Source of the DNA: Pseudomonadota bacterium
GTDB taxonomy: Bacteria; Pseudomonadota; Gammaproteobacteria; Acidiferrobacterales; Acidiferrobacteraceae
NCBI GenBank assembly: GCA_021777335.1
Contig: JAJYDT010000002.1
Location: 1 to 64,000 of the forward strand
DNA length: 64,000 nt
Direction of reading: 5' to 3'
The position numbers were made by a program, and so were the translations under genes. Of this stretch, positions 21,851-30,431 are shown one piece after another; within the stretch, counting starts at the first letter, position 1; each line of letters opens with the position of its first letter. The notes under the pieces are model-generated. The model did not search any database and had not been told where the DNA came from. It saw only the letters and a program-made list of their open reading frames with translations.

Positions 21851-23005
21851 CTATGCCAAGACCCGGTTTGAGGAAGACCCGCGACGCTCGTCCATCAACA
21901 CCTCGGACAATGCCGACAGGCAATAGGAAACATTTTTTGGGTTGCTCGAATGGCCCATGAGACCAATGCGGAAGATCTTGCCCACAAGATCGCCAAGACC
22001 TGCGCCGATCTCGAGATCGTACTCGCGCAGCAGACGCTCCCGGACACGCGCGTCATCGATACCCCGGGGCACTGTCACGGCGTTCAGGTGTGGCAGGCGG
22101 AATGGCGGCTTCACGTAGAAGGAAACGTCGATCGCCTCAAGACCCTCCCGAAGCGCATCGTGATTTCTCCGATGCCGGGCCCATGCCTGCTCGATCCCTT
22201 CCTCGGTAAGCATCAGGAGCGCTTCGTGCAGCCCGTAAAGGGCATTTACAGGCGCCGTATGATGGTACACCCGTTTGCCGTCGCCCCAATAACCCATCAA
22301 CAAAGTGAGATCGAGAAACCAGCTCGTGACATGCGTCTTTCGACTCTTGATCCGTTCGACGGCACGCGGGCTGAACGACACCGGCGAGAGCCCGGGTGGG
22401 CACGACAAACATTTCTGGGACCCCGAATAGACGGCGTCGATCCGCCAATCGTCGATCCGGACGGGTATCCCGCCCAACGAGGTTACCGCATCCATCAGCA
22501 CGAAACACCCGTAGCGGTGCGCGATGGCGGCCAGCGTTTCCGCGTCTGAACATACGCCGGTCGACGTCTCCGCATGCACAAACGCGACGACTTTAGCGTC
22601 GCTGTTGGCCTTGAGACAGTCCTCGAGTTTCTGCGGATCGACCGGCTCGCCCCAGGCATCGTCCACCGTCACAGGACGCCCACCGACACGCACAACATTC
22701 TCCCGCAACCGCCGGCCGAACACACCGTTCTGGCACACAACAATCTTGTCACCCGGCTCGACCAGATTAGCGACACACGCCTCCATCCCGGCCGAACCGG
22801 GGGCCGAGACCGGAAACGTCATCGCGTTCTGGGTCTGAAACCCGTACTGGAGCATCTGCTTGACCTCGTCCATCATCCGGATGAACTCGGGATCAAGGTG
22901 GCCAATCGTCGGTCGGCCCATTGCTTCCCGCACACGCGGATGCACGTCGGAGGGGCCGGGGCCAAGCAAAGTCCTGAGGGGGGGCGTAAATGACCGGAAT
23001 TTCAT
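21851..23005 (-). CDS. Class V aminotransferase, serine-glyoxylate/alanine-glyoxylate type
   Basis: 384 residues. The opening LLGPGPSDVHPRVREAM and GHLDPEF, the Asp of VLMDAVTSLGG and the pyridoxal-phosphate Lys at about 198 (SGSQKCLSCPPGL) identify the serine-glyoxylate aminotransferase group. It transaminates glyoxylate to glycine with serine or alanine as donor. Setting supports this: glycolate oxidase genes, which make glyoxylate, lie 0.75-4.5 kb away. Its ATG overlaps the stop of the upstream HslV-like gene (ATGA), a curious coupling. Donor specificity is not readable from sequence alone. Confidence 0.9.
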   Translation of the reverse strand: MKFRSFTPPLRTLLGPGPSDVHPRVREAMGRPTIGHLDPEFIRMMDEVKQMLQYGFQTQNAMTFPVSAPGSAGMEACVANLVEPGDKIVVCQNGVFGRRLRENVVRVGGRPVTVDDAWGEPVDPQKLEDCLKANSDAKVVAFVHAETSTGVCSDAETLAAIAHRYGCFVLMDAVTSLGGIPVRIDDWRIDAVYSGSQKCLSCPPGLSPVSFSPRAVERIKSRKTHVTSWFLDLTLLMGYWGDGKRVYHHTAPVNALYGLHEALLMLTEEGIEQAWARHRRNHDALREGLEAIDVSFYVKPPFRLPHLNAVTVPRGIDDARVRERLLREYDLEIGAGLGDLVGKIFRIGLMGHSSNPKNVSYCLSALSEVLMDERRGSSSNRVLA

Positions 23006-23643
23006 GGCGCGCGAGTATAGGGCTTGATGCGTGCGGAGACAACATTCCGCCCGGCATGCTGGCGCTTTCCTGGCACTTTCAGGCGGATCTCCTTGATCTC
23101 CAGCGGCGCTCCTGAACCGCTGTCGAACTCGACTGCCGATGTCAGCCCCAGGCGCGCGATCTCAACCGGGTCATCCAGCACCCCGTAGACTGCATTCATG
23201 GCGCCGAGCGCGTACTGTTCTCCAGAGCCAAACGCGTAGAATTTCGTGTATTCAAAGACGCTGCGGCGCGAACACACGCCGAAGATGCCGTTCGGATTCG
23301 CGACAAGCACGTTTATCTGGCTCGATTCGAAGATATCGTCCTTCTCCTCATCGGTCTTGAGAAAGTAGTGTTCGCGCATCAGGCGATGCATCTCCAGCGC
23401 GGTTTTAAAGATCTCGGCCACACCCTTGAAGGACCGACGGCAACCGGCATCGGCAAAAACGCTGCGCAGCACATTGTCCATGGCGGCATGACCGGTTACC
23501 GCGAGCCAGCTGTCTCCCACCGCAATCAGCTTGCTCGAGTTCTTGATAAAGGCCGCGGACTCGAGCTGGTCACCGTAAGTGCCCAGGGTGTCGGCACCAA
23601 TTACCGCCCGATCTCCCTTCTTTACGACGACAATTGTGGTCAA
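23002..23643 (-). CDS. HslV-like Ntn hydrolase, probable BPH-type proteasome homologue
   Basis: 213 residues from a TTG at 23643, chosen because it is preceded by CGGAGGG and places TTIVVVKKGD immediately after the initiator, as in HslV and proteasome beta subunits where Thr1 is the nucleophile. The frame is open upstream to 23715. The catalytic Asp (GADT) and Lys (KNSSKLIAVG) of the fold are present. It is not HslV: a proper hslV is at 59.5 kb, and this protein lacks the GDGQVSLG and KVRRLY segments and is about 35 residues longer. Best match from memory is BPH, described in betaproteobacteria as a self-compartmentalising proteasome homologue. It is coupled to the aminotransferase gene downstream and diverges from glcF. 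Substrate and any ATPase partner are unknown. Confidence 0.78.
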   Translation of the reverse strand: MTTIVVVKKGDRAVIGADTLGTYGDQLESAAFIKNSSKLIAVGDSWLAVTGHAAMDNVLRSVFADAGCRRSFKGVAEIFKTALEMHRLMREHYFLKTDEEKDDIFESSQINVLVANPNGIFGVCSRRSVFEYTKFYAFGSGEQYALGAMNAVYGVLDDPVEIARLGLTSAVEFDSGSGAPLEIKEIRLKVPGKRQHAGRNVVSARIKPYTRAP

Positions 23644-23758
23644 AGACCCTCCGCTTACCGTGCCAGGTTCTAAAGGCGCCCCCACCAGTATACAATTGCC
23701 CCATTGCGCGGTCATTGCCCGGCCCAGATATCCAAGTCCCTAACCGAAGAGAGCGTCA

Positions 23759-24985
23759 GTGCAGACTTCCCTGCCGGAGACGTTACGTGCAGACCTTCAC
23801 GGGCAAGCCGCTGAGCGCGCGATCCGCGCCTGCGTTCATTGCGGTTTCTGCAACGCCGTGTGCCCTACCTATCAGGTGCTGGGGGAGGAAACGGATGGTC
23901 CCCGCGGCCGTATCTATCTGATCAAGGGCCTGCTCGAAGGCCGCATAGACGTTTCCTCGGCTCGGCCTCATCTCGATCGCTGCCTCACCTGCCGGGCGTG
24001 CGAGCGCGCATGCCCCTCCGGCGTACCCTATGCCAACCTGCTCGAGACCGGCCGTGCGGTCATAGAGAGCGCCCAGTCAAGATCGTTTGGCGATCGTATC
24101 CTGCGGCGTCTTGTCCGCTCCGTGGTTCCTTACCGCCAGCGCGTCCGCGCGCTGGCCGCCCTGGGACAACTGATGGCCCCGGTGCTCCCCAGCCGAGCCC
24201 GGCGCATGCTTCGGGACGGTCCGGGGATAGCGCCCCTGAGTCGCGTCCCGCCAAAGGATACGGGCCACCGGGCAATGTTATTTTCAGGATGCGTGCAGGA
24301 GGTGATTCGGCCGGGGATTAACCGGGCGGCTTCGCGGCTCCTCAGTACGCTCGGCTGGAGGCTGCAACCCGATCCGGGTGGCTGTTGCGGCGCGCTCAGT
24401 CATCATCTCTCAGCGCATGAGGAAGCTTTGCGCTTCATGCGCGCAAATGTCGACGCCTGGTGGCCGCTCATCGAATCGGGCCTCGAGACCATCGTGGTGA
24501 CCGCGAGCGGCTGCGCGGCAGCACTTGTGGATTATGGCCGGCTGCTCGCCTTTGATCCGGAATACGGACCCAAGGCCCAGGTGATCGCCTCACGCGTGCG
24601 TGATCTCAGTGCCTGCATCGATGCACGGGATATTGCGGGCCTCGGTCTTGTCCCGGATACACGCGCTGTGGCACTGCACAGACCGTGTACCCTCGATCAT
24701 TCCCTCAACCAGGGTGGACATCTGGAGGCGCTCCTACGGGCTGCGGGATTCAATCTGCGCCCAGGTTCAAATGATATTGGCTGCTGCGGGTCCGCCGGAA
24801 GCTATTCGCTGCTCGAACCCGGCCTTGCGCAAGCCCTGCGCCGACGCAAGCTCGCGACACTTGGAGCCGCCGAAGTTGATCTCATTGTCACGGCAAACAT
24901 CGGGTGCCAGTTGCATCTCGCGGCCGGAACCCGTGTACCGGTGCAGCACTGGGCACAGGCGCTGGCACTTCGGCTGCCATCATAG
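23759..24985 (+). CDS. glcF: Glycolate oxidase iron-sulfur subunit GlcF
   Basis: 408 residues. Two ferredoxin-type [4Fe-4S] clusters sit near the N-terminus: Cys25, 28, 31 and 35 (CVHCGFCNAVCP) and Cys75, 78, 81 and 85 (CLTCRACERACP). Two CCG domains follow (DPGGCCGALSHH and DIGCCGSAGSYS). GlcF passes electrons from the GlcD/GlcE flavoproteins to the membrane quinone pool as glycolate becomes glyoxylate. It starts with GTG, has a modest GAAGAGAG site ahead, and is transcribed away from the HslV-like gene. Its stop overlaps the glcE stop tail-to-tail by six bases, so glcF is not in one operon with glcDE as in E. coli. Confidence 0.95.
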   Translation: MQTSLPETLRADLHGQAAERAIRACVHCGFCNAVCPTYQVLGEETDGPRGRIYLIKGLLEGRIDVSSARPHLDRCLTCRACERACPSGVPYANLLETGRAVIESAQSRSFGDRILRRLVRSVVPYRQRVRALAALGQLMAPVLPSRARRMLRDGPGIAPLSRVPPKDTGHRAMLFSGCVQEVIRPGINRAASRLLSTLGWRLQPDPGGCCGALSHHLSAHEEALRFMRANVDAWWPLIESGLETIVVTASGCAAALVDYGRLLAFDPEYGPKAQVIASRVRDLSACIDARDIAGLGLVPDTRAVALHRPCTLDHSLNQGGHLEALLRAAGFNLRPGSNDIGCCGSAGSYSLLEPGLAQALRRRKLATLGAAEVDLIVTANIGCQLHLAAGTRVPVQHWAQALALRLPS

Positions 24986-26041
24986 GGCGTAAAGACGGCC
25001 GCGGTTAAGGATCGCGACCGGATCAAAACATTCCTTGAGCCGGCGATGCAGGCGTGCTGCCGGTGGCGACAGCGGATGAAAGGCTCCCACGGCGTCGGGC
25101 TGATAACGAAACGCGGTAGCATGGCCACCGTGGCGCTCGGCAGCCGCGCGCACGGCCGTAGCCTCCGTGTTGCTCTTGAGCCAGCGCTGGGCACCGCCCC
25201 ACTCGATCAGCCAGTCGCCTGGCAACGGCAACGGTGGTGTCGCCGGGGCGAGCGACAGGCGCCAGAGCACACGCCCATCGTCGGCAAAAAACGGATGCGT
25301 CTGCTCCCGCAGGCGTTCCCAGGGCACGTCGGCATCGCTCACCACGACACCTCCCGCAGCCGCTGATGCGGCTTGCACAGAATGCGTGCTGCCGGAAAAC
25401 CGGATATACATCTGGCCGTCGTAATGACTGGTTCCAGACAGACCTGGATGCCTGGCAAGCTGATTCATCTGCCCGATCGCCGTAGAAACATCACACGGGA
25501 AAACCAGGGTCATCTCGCATTCGGGCAATGGCAGTACCTTCAGGCTGACATCGAGAATCACCCCAAGCGTCCCAAGCGCTCCCGTCATCAGCCGGCTCAC
25601 ATCGAAGCCGGCGACGTTCTTGATAACCCGCCCGCCGAACGCCTGGATCTCGCCGCGACCGGTGACCACCGTCACGCCGAGCACGTAGTCCCGCGCCGCC
25701 CCCGTATAAGCCCGGCGCGGCCCCGAAAGACCGGTAGCAATCGCCCCTCCAATCGTGGCCTGTGGTCCAAACCGCGGGGGATCCCATGCGAGCATCTGGC
25801 GATGCGCCGCAAGTTGCTTCTCTATATCAAGAACCTTTGTGCCACTGCGAGCCGTGATGACGAGCTCTCCCGGTTCATAGTCGACGATCCCCGCATGTGC
25901 ATGCATCGCGAGCGGTTCGCCTGCGCAGTGATTCCCGTAGAACTGCTTGCTGCCGCTGCCTACGATCCGCAATGCCGTTTCAGTGGCCGCTGCCTCCGCA
26001 ACCCGCAGGCGCAAGGCTTCCGAAAGATCGTGATCCGGCAC
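24980..26041 (-). CDS. glcE: Glycolate oxidase FAD-binding subunit GlcE
   Basis: 353 residues from GTG at 26041, five bases after the glcD stop; the alternative start at 26083 would overlap glcD by 38 bases. The FAD-binding PCMH domain shows IVGSGSKQFYG, DYEPGELVITARSGT, GGAIATGLSGPRR and FGGRVIKNVAGFDVSRLMTGALGTLGVI. GlcE is the shorter flavoprotein of the GlcDEF complex. Weak ribosome-binding sequence, so it likely depends on coupling with glcD. Confidence 0.93.
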   Translation of the reverse strand: MPDHDLSEALRLRVAEAAATETALRIVGSGSKQFYGNHCAGEPLAMHAHAGIVDYEPGELVITARSGTKVLDIEKQLAAHRQMLAWDPPRFGPQATIGGAIATGLSGPRRAYTGAARDYVLGVTVVTGRGEIQAFGGRVIKNVAGFDVSRLMTGALGTLGVILDVSLKVLPLPECEMTLVFPCDVSTAIGQMNQLARHPGLSGTSHYDGQMYIRFSGSTHSVQAASAAAGGVVVSDADVPWERLREQTHPFFADDGRVLWRLSLAPATPPLPLPGDWLIEWGGAQRWLKSNTEATAVRAAAERHGGHATAFRYQPDAVGAFHPLSPPAARLHRRLKECFDPVAILNRGRLYAL

Positions 26042-26045
26042 AGTG

Positions 26046-27509
26046 CTAGAACCGTTCGATGTCGGGAAAAGGCAGCTGGCCACTGTGTACGTGCATCATG
26101 CCGAATTCGGCGCAGCGCGCGAGCGATGGCACAGCCTTGCCCGGATTCAGCATGCGGCCTGGATCGAATGCGGCCTTGATCCCGTGGAACTGCGTCAGCA
26201 CCTTGGGCGCAAACTGCGTGCACATCTGGTCGAGCTTCTCGACACCCACACCATGCTCTCCGGTAATCGATCCGCCCACCGCAACGCAGAGCTCCAGGAT
26301 GCGCCCACCAAAATCGAGGGCGCGCCTGAGCTCATCTGGCTGGTTCCCATCGAAGAGGATCAGCGGATGGAGATTACCGTCGCCTGCATGGAATACATTC
26401 GCAACGGGCAGCCTGTAGTGGCGCGACAGATTCTGGATTTCAGCCAGTACGTACGCGAGTCGGGCCCGCGGTATGGTGCCATCCATGCAGTAATAATCCG
26501 GTGCGAGACGGCCAACAGCGGCGAACGCCGCCTTGCGGCCAGCCCACAGGCAACGTCGCCGCGCCTCGTCGCGGGCGACTACGAAGGTCGTCACATCAAG
26601 CCTGCGCAACACGCGCGCAACACACTCGGTCTGAGCCTCGATCTCGCCGGCGTCACCGTCAAGTTCAATAAGCAGGATAGCGGCTGCATCGACTGGATAT
26701 CCTGGTGCGCAATAATCCTCCGCTGCCCGGATCGCGAGATTGTCCATCATCTCAAGACCCGCCGGGATCACACCGGTAGCGATGATCGCGGCAACCGCCT
26801 CGGCCGCGGGTGCAAGTTCGGCGAATCCCGCGAGAATCACGGCCGTCTCGGCGGGCCGCGGCAAGAGCCGGACGGTCGCCTCGACCACGACCCCGAGCAG
26901 CCCTTCCGAGCCGATCAGAAGCGAGGCAATATCAAGCCCGGGGCCATCGAGTCCGGAACCGCCGGAACATAGGCGTTCGCCATCGGCGTTGATCCAGACC
27001 AGAGACTGAACGTTATGCACCGTCAGCCCATACTTGAGACAATGCACTCCACCGGCATTCTCCGCGATGTTTCCGCCGATCGTGCAGGCAATCTGCGATG
27101 ACGGGTCGGGCGCGTAAAACAATCCGTATGGGGCCGCCGCCTCAGACACCTGTAGATTGCGCACCCCCGGCTCGACAGTCGCTGTGCGATTGATTGGATC
27201 GACGCCTAAAACGCGGTTGAGTTTTGCCAGTACCAGAAGGATCCCTTCCGCGCAGGGAAGCGCGCCGCCCGACAGCCCGGTGCCGGCACCCCGCGGCACG
27301 ACCGGCATCTCGTAGTCACGGGCGAGTCGCACGACATCCTGAACCTGAGCCACAGTCTCAGGTAATACAACCGCGAGCGGTGGCTGGCGGTAAACAGCAA
27401 GGCCATCACATTCGTACACCGCCCGTTCGTGCTCGGCGACCAGAATGAGACGCGACGGTATGACGCGACGGAGAGCAGCGAAAAACCGGGATTGGTGCGC
27501 TTTGTCCAT
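26046..27509 (-). CDS. glcD: Glycolate oxidase FAD-linked subunit GlcD
   Basis: 487 residues, family-typical. FAD-binding motif VPRGAGTGLSGGALP, then CTIGGNIAENAGGVHCLKYG, and a C-terminal FAD-oxidase domain with FHAGDGNLHPLILFD and the terminal SITGEHGVGVEKL. It oxidises D-glycolate (and often D-lactate) and feeds electrons through GlcF. Upstream gene of the glcD-glcE pair. Confidence 0.95.
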   Translation of the reverse strand: MDKAHQSRFFAALRRVIPSRLILVAEHERAVYECDGLAVYRQPPLAVVLPETVAQVQDVVRLARDYEMPVVPRGAGTGLSGGALPCAEGILLVLAKLNRVLGVDPINRTATVEPGVRNLQVSEAAAPYGLFYAPDPSSQIACTIGGNIAENAGGVHCLKYGLTVHNVQSLVWINADGERLCSGGSGLDGPGLDIASLLIGSEGLLGVVVEATVRLLPRPAETAVILAGFAELAPAAEAVAAIIATGVIPAGLEMMDNLAIRAAEDYCAPGYPVDAAAILLIELDGDAGEIEAQTECVARVLRRLDVTTFVVARDEARRRCLWAGRKAAFAAVGRLAPDYYCMDGTIPRARLAYVLAEIQNLSRHYRLPVANVFHAGDGNLHPLILFDGNQPDELRRALDFGGRILELCVAVGGSITGEHGVGVEKLDQMCTQFAPKVLTQFHGIKAAFDPGRMLNPGKAVPSLARCAEFGMMHVHSGQLPFPDIERF

Positions 27510-27704
27510 AGATGGGGTAACGGTTCAACCCGTACCGACGGAAGGGCTACTATACACAAACTGGACACTGCGCATGCACCAGACCGTCGTCTGTCAGCAC
27601 GTGCGCATTCATCAAATCACCCCAGGTGGTTTCCCGGCCGACGCTTGCCACTCCAGGACGGGGCGACCGGGGGGCTCACGCCCACCGGCCGGCGTCGCAG
27701 GCTT

Positions 27705-28433
27705 TTATCCGTGAGATGGCGTCTGGGTGTTGCTTGGGTGCGCCGGAGGCCGCTTGATGCCAACGAGATGAAGATCGAAGATCAGCGTGCGCTCCGGACC
27801 CACCGGCGGCGGACCCGCAGCGGCGAAGGCGAGATCAGGCGGCATTGCAATTTTCCAGTGGGCACCGACGTTCATCAGCAGCAGTGCCTGTTTGAGACCC
27901 GGCACCAGCGCCTGGACATCCATGAGCGTGCCGTGCCCGTGTGCAAACTCGCGCCCGTCCGGAAAGGTTGCCCTGTAGTCGACAACAACATCATCCTTAA
28001 GCGTCGGATGTGGCCCCGACCCTTTCTGCAGGACCTGATACTGAAGGCCGCTGGGAAGGCTGACGACACCCTTCTTCTTCGCATTGGCAGCAAGGAATAC
28101 TTCGCCTTGCCGATGGTTATTTGCAGCCTCCTGGCGCAGTACCGCGAGCCGCTGCATCGCCATCCGATGCAACATTCCCCGCATCTCCGCGATACTGAGC
28201 GCGGGTTTGTGGCCAGACAGTGCGTCGCGCAGGCCCTGTGCGAACAGCGACGGATCGATCGCGATATGCTGTGTCTCCACACTTTGTCCGACTTCGCGGC
28301 CCATCTGGAAGCCCATGCTGTAACTCAACTGCCCCTTGCGTGACATCGCTGCGTGCACCGGTGCCGCTAGACAGACGCCGAGCGCGAGCGCGAGCGCACG
28401 AGACCGCCCCGACCGCCGATCGTCTCCGGCCAT
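27705..28433 (-). CDS. Mip/FkpA-like FKBP-type peptidyl-prolyl isomerase with altered active site
   Basis: 242 residues: signal peptide (about 1-28, cleaving near PVHAAM), an FKBP_N dimerisation domain (SYSMGFQMGREVG onward, with the helical linker MLHRMAMQRLAVLRQEA) and a C-terminal FKBP domain. Several residues usual for the FKBP pocket are changed: the Asp after DGxxF is Ala (REFAHG), the pocket Trp of VIPGW is Leu (LVPGLKQAL) and the Tyr of LAYG is Phe (LAFAAAGP). It may therefore act mainly as a periplasmic chaperone; that is inference. Strong GAGGAGAG-like site ahead of its ATG. The tail after LHLVGI is proline-rich and unstructured. Confidence 0.88.
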   Translation of the reverse strand: MAGDDRRSGRSRALALALGVCLAAPVHAAMSRKGQLSYSMGFQMGREVGQSVETQHIAIDPSLFAQGLRDALSGHKPALSIAEMRGMLHRMAMQRLAVLRQEAANNHRQGEVFLAANAKKKGVVSLPSGLQYQVLQKGSGPHPTLKDDVVVDYRATFPDGREFAHGHGTLMDVQALVPGLKQALLLMNVGAHWKIAMPPDLAFAAAGPPPVGPERTLIFDLHLVGIKRPPAHPSNTQTPSHG

Positions 28434-28562
28434 AATCCCTCTCCTCTTGTGAATGACGAATGAGTTTTTCTAAAACCTGGGGACGACTCCCGCCCAGGCT
28501 TTTGTCATTCTAGCAGAAACAAAACCGGACAGGGCCGGAGACCTGGACCAATGCGTCTGACG

Positions 28563-29237
28563 TCAAACGCCGGCGTGCAACCGTTCCGGATGCGTCCGGC
28601 GCCCGGAGGGCTTCGTCCATCTGAGGTCGAGGGTCTGTACGTGCTCAAACCGGGTACCGATATCCTCCCAGTTCCAGATATTCCATACTGCCTCGAAGTA
28701 CCGGGTCTTCTCGGTTTGATACTGCAAATAGTAAGCATGCTCCCAAACATCAAGCACCATGATTGGTGCGGCTCCTTGCGTCGTCTGGGACTGATGATCA
28801 TGTATCGGCATGATTGACAGATTCTTGCCCACAGAGTCCCACACAAGCGCCGCCCACCCGGAACCCATGATTCCCGATGCGGTCTGCGTGAACTGCGACT
28901 TGAAGTCCTCAAATGAGCCGAAGTCGCGGCCAATGGCATCGGCGAACAACCCCTTCGGCGCGCCGCCACCATTTTTGCTCAGATTACGCCAGAATATGGA
29001 ATGGAGGATATGCCCCGACAGGTTGAACGCAAGCGCCTGAGCAAGTCGCCCGATCCGGTGCGCGTTCTTCTGGCATCGCGCCTCGGCGAGACCCTCTGTC
29101 GCCTCGTTTGCCGACCTGACGTAATTCCTGTGATGCTTGTCATGATGCAGTTCCATGATGCGCCCAGAGATATGCGGTTCGAGTGCACCGTAATCATACG
29201 GGAGATCCGGCAGGATATATTGGTTCACAGGCACCAC
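28563..29237 (-). CDS. Fe/Mn-type superoxide dismutase
   Basis: 224 residues. The four metal ligands are in place: His31 (IMELHHDKHH), His79 (GHILHSIFW), Asp163 and His167 (LDVWEHAYY). The DHQSQTTQGAAPIM segment before the DVWEH motif differs from enteric SodA and SodB, so I do not assign Fe versus Mn. The protein has about 20 extra C-terminal residues rich in Arg, Thr and His. It precedes the FKBP gene by 129 bases; 140 bases of upstream sequence presumably contain its promoter. Confidence 0.92.
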   Translation of the reverse strand: MVPVNQYILPDLPYDYGALEPHISGRIMELHHDKHHRNYVRSANEATEGLAEARCQKNAHRIGRLAQALAFNLSGHILHSIFWRNLSKNGGGAPKGLFADAIGRDFGSFEDFKSQFTQTASGIMGSGWAALVWDSVGKNLSIMPIHDHQSQTTQGAAPIMVLDVWEHAYYLQYQTEKTRYFEAVWNIWNWEDIGTRFEHVQTLDLRWTKPSGRRTHPERLHAGV

Positions 29238-29377
29238 CTGGTCTTAAAGCCGATGTTATATCGAATGGCCGAGCGGCAGACAAGCTGAGCAAGTGCCACG
29301 CGCATCAGATCTTTAGGGGATGTGGCGCAGATCAACAGTGCAGACACAGTCCGGCATCGACGACCGCGATCTACCCG

Positions 29378-29707
29378 CTAATCATCCCAGTCGGTATCCG
29401 CAACCGTCGGGCTGAGATCGTCGTCGTGTTGCTTGATCGTGACGCGCAGCTGCGAAAGCGCGTCGTGAAGCTCTGCCAAAGTATTGCTGCCACTCTGCTG
29501 GAACAGCGCCTGGAGGCGCGCCTCAAGACCAAGGCTGAGCGCGGCGGCGCGGCCCTGAGGGTCGATCACTCCCGGAGCCCAGGTCGTCATCGCCGCGATC
29601 TCCCGGGCCCGGATCGCAAACGTCTGTGCGTCATCAGGGTCGAGCCGGTCAAGGGTTGCATCGAGCACCCGATAAAGATCCGGCAGCTGCATGCCTCGGG
29701 CGTCCAT
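29378..29707 (-). CDS. Hypothetical protein, downstream partner of a Nudix gene
   Basis: 109 residues, acidic with a helical look (LPDLYRVLDATLDRLDPDDAQTF, LEARLQALFQQSGSNTLAELHDALSQLRVTI) and a DDD/DWDD tail. No signal peptide or membrane segment. It begins six bases after the upstream Nudix hydrolase gene, so the two are co-transcribed. I do not recognise the family. Confidence 0.6.
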   Translation of the reverse strand: MDARGMQLPDLYRVLDATLDRLDPDDAQTFAIRAREIAAMTTWAPGVIDPQGRAAALSLGLEARLQALFQQSGSNTLAELHDALSQLRVTIKQHDDDLSPTVADTDWDD

Positions 29708-29713
29708 CGAATG

Positions 29714-30325
29714 TCAGGACCCGTCCGCCAGGAAACGGACGCGGAACCCCGCCGCGATCCCGGTGTCACGCATGAGATCCCCGGTATACATCCCGAACGC
29801 GCCGCGGCTGCGATCCGCAAAGTAGAGACGCAGCGTTTCGCGTACCACCGGAAATGCGAGATCGTCCCAGGGAATCCCGGCCTCCTCGAACAAGACGACC
29901 TCAAGACTCTCATCCCCGGGGCCAAAGGCAGGTTCTCGCAGATGGCCGCGGAACATGACGTAGACCTGGTTGATGTGAGGAAGACTGAACAGCGCATACA
30001 GGGCGTCGATCTCAATGGCTGCGGACGCCTCTTCGAGGGTTTCCCGCACTGCAGCCTGGACGGTTGTCTCGTCGTTCTCCATGAACCCGGCAGGAAGAGT
30101 CCAAAAACCACGGCGGGGTTCTATCGCCCGGCGGCAGAGCAGAATCCGTCCATCCCACTCCGGAACACACCCTGCCACCACCTTGGGGTTCTGATAATGT
30201 ACGACATGGCATTCCGTGCAGACATCGCGCACGCGCTGATCTCCGGGAGGCGTGTGCCGGTCAAGGCGCCCCCCGCAGTATGCGCAGAAATTGGGCGAAT
30301 CAGGAGTTGCGGTGATTACAGCCAA
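29714..30325 (-). CDS. Nudix hydrolase with N-terminal zinc ribbon
   Basis: 203 residues. An N-terminal zinc ribbon (FCAYCGGRL ... CTECH) is followed by a Nudix domain whose box reads GFMENDETTVQAAVRETLEEAS, matching Gx5Ex7REUxEE with Ala replacing the final Gly. Proteins of this layout hydrolyse FAD, ADP-ribose or NADH-type dinucleotides. It is divergent from the NrtR-like gene, which would fit a role in NAD-related metabolism; that link is inference. Confidence 0.87.
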   Translation of the reverse strand: MAVITATPDSPNFCAYCGGRLDRHTPPGDQRVRDVCTECHVVHYQNPKVVAGCVPEWDGRILLCRRAIEPRRGFWTLPAGFMENDETTVQAAVRETLEEASAAIEIDALYALFSLPHINQVYVMFRGHLREPAFGPGDESLEVVLFEEAGIPWDDLAFPVVRETLRLYFADRSRGAFGMYTGDLMRDTGIAAGFRVRFLADGS

Positions 30326-30402
30326 GGCGTGACTCCGGTCTGACGGCGCCCATCATAGCAGAAAAGAACGTGCGGACCCTCCCGGTTCCGCGCTGCTTGA
30401 CA

Positions 30403-30421
30403 TAGTGTATATACGACACTA
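30403..30421. promoter_or_regulatory. Candidate NrtR operator overlapping the nrtR-nadA promoter
   Basis: Inverted repeat TAGTGT-N7-ACACTA (arms 30403-30408 and 30416-30421), containing GT-N7-AC, the core I recall for NrtR sites. It lies just after a TTGACA (30397-30402) that would be the -35 box, with TAACAT at 30420-30425 as a possible -10, only a few bases before the regulator's ATG at 30432. Binding here would block the promoter and give autorepression along with control of nadA. Confidence 0.6.
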
Positions 30422-30431
30422 ACATGGACCG

